From: Paulinella micropora
Lineage: Eukaryota > Cercozoa > Imbricatea > Euglyphida
NCBI GenBank assembly: GCA_009731375.1
Contig: BJOX01000361.1
Location: forward strand, 558,485 to 591,475
Reading direction: 5' to 3'
Length of the DNA stretch: 32,991 nt
A program made the translations under genes and the position numbers. The notes under the pieces are model-generated. The model searched no databases. It saw only the letters and a program-made list of their open reading frames with translations, and had not been told where the DNA came from. Numbering within the stretch: position 1 is the first letter of the stretch; each line of letters starts with the position of its first letter. This document shows positions 31,214 to 32,991 of the stretch, one piece after another.

Positions 31214-31552
31214 NNNNNNNNNNNNNNNNNNNNNNNNNNNNNNNNNNNNNNNNNNNNNNNNNNNNNNNNNNNNNNNNNNNNNNNNNNNNNNNNNNNNNNN
31301 NNNNNNNNNNNNNNNNNNNNNNNNNNNNNNNNNNNNNNNNNNNNNNNNNNNNNNNNNNNNNNNNNNNNNNNNNNNNNNNNNNNNNNNNNNNNNNNNNNNN
31401 NNNNNNNNNNNNNNNNNNNNNNNNNNNNNNNNNNNNNNNNNNNNNNNNNNNNNNNNNNNNNNNNNNNNNNNNNNNNNNNNNNNNNNNNNNNNNNNNNNNN
31501 NNNNNNNNNNNNNNNNNNNNNNNNNNNNNNNNNNNNNNNNNNNNNNNNNNNN
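31214..31552. other. Assembly gap (339 N)
   Basis: Run of N between family B and family A copies. Confidence 0.99.
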
Positions 31553-31736
31553 TATCATTACTATTTTCTGGACCAGTATTTTCATTGAACATACCGGCCC
31601 GTCTGGAAGTGTTGGAACTGCCCTTGCGGGGGTGTCATTAGAGCTTATCGTCAATTCTTCGTACTCCCCTCACGGGTGAGACGATGGAGGCGCATTTGCA
31701 GAAATGCATCAGCCATTGACAGAGAAGCACTATCAT
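31553..31736 (+). mobile_element. tRNA-like SINE, family A (body and tail)
   Basis: Body from CTGGACCAGTATTTTCATTG to AGAGAAGCAC, nearly identical to 6150-6312; the head is lost in or before the gap. Confidence 0.75.
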
Positions 31737-32386
<650 letters not shown>

Positions 32387-32483
32387 GGGAGTACATAGGC
32401 CATCGGTCCTTTCCATGGGCTGATTGGTATAAAGCTCCTAGAGTAATGTTCTATGCCGTCACTTCCTTTATTCCACCGATTGG
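32387..32483 (+). mobile_element. Dispersed (TTA)n-linked repeat, family C copy 2
   Basis: About 97 bp, nearly identical to 3891-3988, preceded by (TTA)n and cut by a 10-N gap. Confidence 0.65.
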
Positions 32484-32493
32484 NNNNNNNNNN
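32484..32493. other. Assembly gap (10 N)
   Basis: Fixed-size gap separating family C from family B sequence. Confidence 0.95.
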
Positions 32494-32778
32494 CTCCGCT
32501 ATGCCGGTTGATAGCCCGTGGACCCAGCGGATACCGAATTGTTATGGGTGGGGTTTTGAGGTAGTTCTAGCAACCATGCTTGGTGTACGCACTTGCACAT
32601 GCGGCAACGTTTTTCAAGAGGTTGTTGGGACTGCGGAATAACCTCGGCTTAGTGTAGTCTTGCCCTCAGGAGCTCCATCGGTGGCCCCTATGATCAGTCG
32701 AGAGACTGACTAGGTGGGGATGGAGCACCTCGAACAAGGGCATGGACGCTCATGTCCGGAAACGGATCGTGCCATCAG
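32494..32778 (-). mobile_element. Non-LTR family B, internal fragment
   Basis: Reverse-complement match, with several substitutions, to about 25640-25925; gaps cut both ends. Confidence 0.6.
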
Positions 32779-32788
32779 NNNNNNNNNN
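32779..32788. other. Assembly gap (10 N)
   Basis: Fixed-size gap. Confidence 0.95.
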
Positions 32789-32851
32789 CTACTACTATTA
32801 TTATTATTACTATTATTATTACTATTATTATTACTATTATTATTATTATTA
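32789..32851. repeat. (TTA)n/(CTA)n array
   Basis: Short trinucleotide tract before the last SINE copy. Confidence 0.9.
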
Positions 32852-32991
32852 TTCGTCTGGACCAGTATTTTCATTGAACATACCGGTCCGTCTGGAAGTG
32901 TTGGAACTGCCCTTGCGGGGGTGTCATTACAGCCTATCGTCAATTCTTCGTACTCCCCTCACGGGTGAGACGATGGAGGCGCATGTGCAGA
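32852..32991 (+). mobile_element. tRNA-like SINE, family A (runs off the window end)
   Basis: Body copy starting TCGTCTGGACCAGTATTTTC, nearly identical to 6150-6290, truncated by the end of the window and lacking the tRNA-like head. Confidence 0.72.

Overview
This window is eukaryotic nuclear DNA dominated by microsatellites. Spliceosomal introns, a Ty3/gypsy integrase, LINE and SINE remnants and an interstitial TTAGGG tract rule out a prokaryote. The lineage cannot be fixed from the sequence. GC-rich Ala/Lys/Glu/Gln-rich exons in AT-rich simple repeats would fit an alga or other protist, but that is a guess. Ten runs of N and two poly-G runs show a draft short-read assembly, so repeat lengths and the order of pieces after about 19.3 kb are uncertain.

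Region 1 (1-18.6 kb) reads as one plus-strand gene cut by the window start. I can chain 21 short exons (31-395 bp, 2034 nt in all). Reading phase matches at every junction, and the chain ends at a stop codon at 18633-18635. The visible 677 residues are, in order: a basic Ala/Lys/Pro-rich disordered part, a Lys/Glu-rich part, a Thr/Asn homopolymer exon, a coiled coil, a short helical segment, a RanBP2-type zinc finger (W-x-C-x2-C-x3-N-x6-C-x2-C) split exactly in phase between two exons, a Ser-rich stretch, a Glu-rich acidic block and a Trp/Asp/Glu C-terminus. I do not recognise the family. The 20 introns are almost wholly di-, tri- and tetranucleotide repeats. Some also hold SINE-like insertions (introns 4 and 8), an unknown insert (intron 10) and a non-LTR retrotransposon tail (intron 14).

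The most striking signal is that about a dozen of the 21 exons have degenerate partial copies of their edges, splice site included, scattered through the neighbouring microsatellite. These are 3' edges with donor, 5' edges with acceptor, or whole small exons in up to seven or so copies, one of them in perfect inversion. The introns look as if they grew by tandem duplication of units made of exon edge plus microsatellite.

Region 2 (18.6-23.2 kb) holds unique AT-rich sequence with a large imperfect hairpin just after the gene, then, after poly-G junctions, the 3' part of a Ty3/gypsy pol (end of RNase H plus complete integrase, with an in-frame stop in RNase H). Region 3 (24-33 kb) is a graveyard of short retroelements: a tRNA-like SINE family with (TTA)n tails in at least six copies, the 3' ends of a non-LTR element with (TAA)n tails, a third (TTA)n-linked repeat, and a 5'-truncated LINE on the minus strand lying between a telomere-type repeat and a poly(A). 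These sit in long (TAA)n, (GAAA)n, (CT)n and (TTTA)n tracts. I see no other convincing host gene there.
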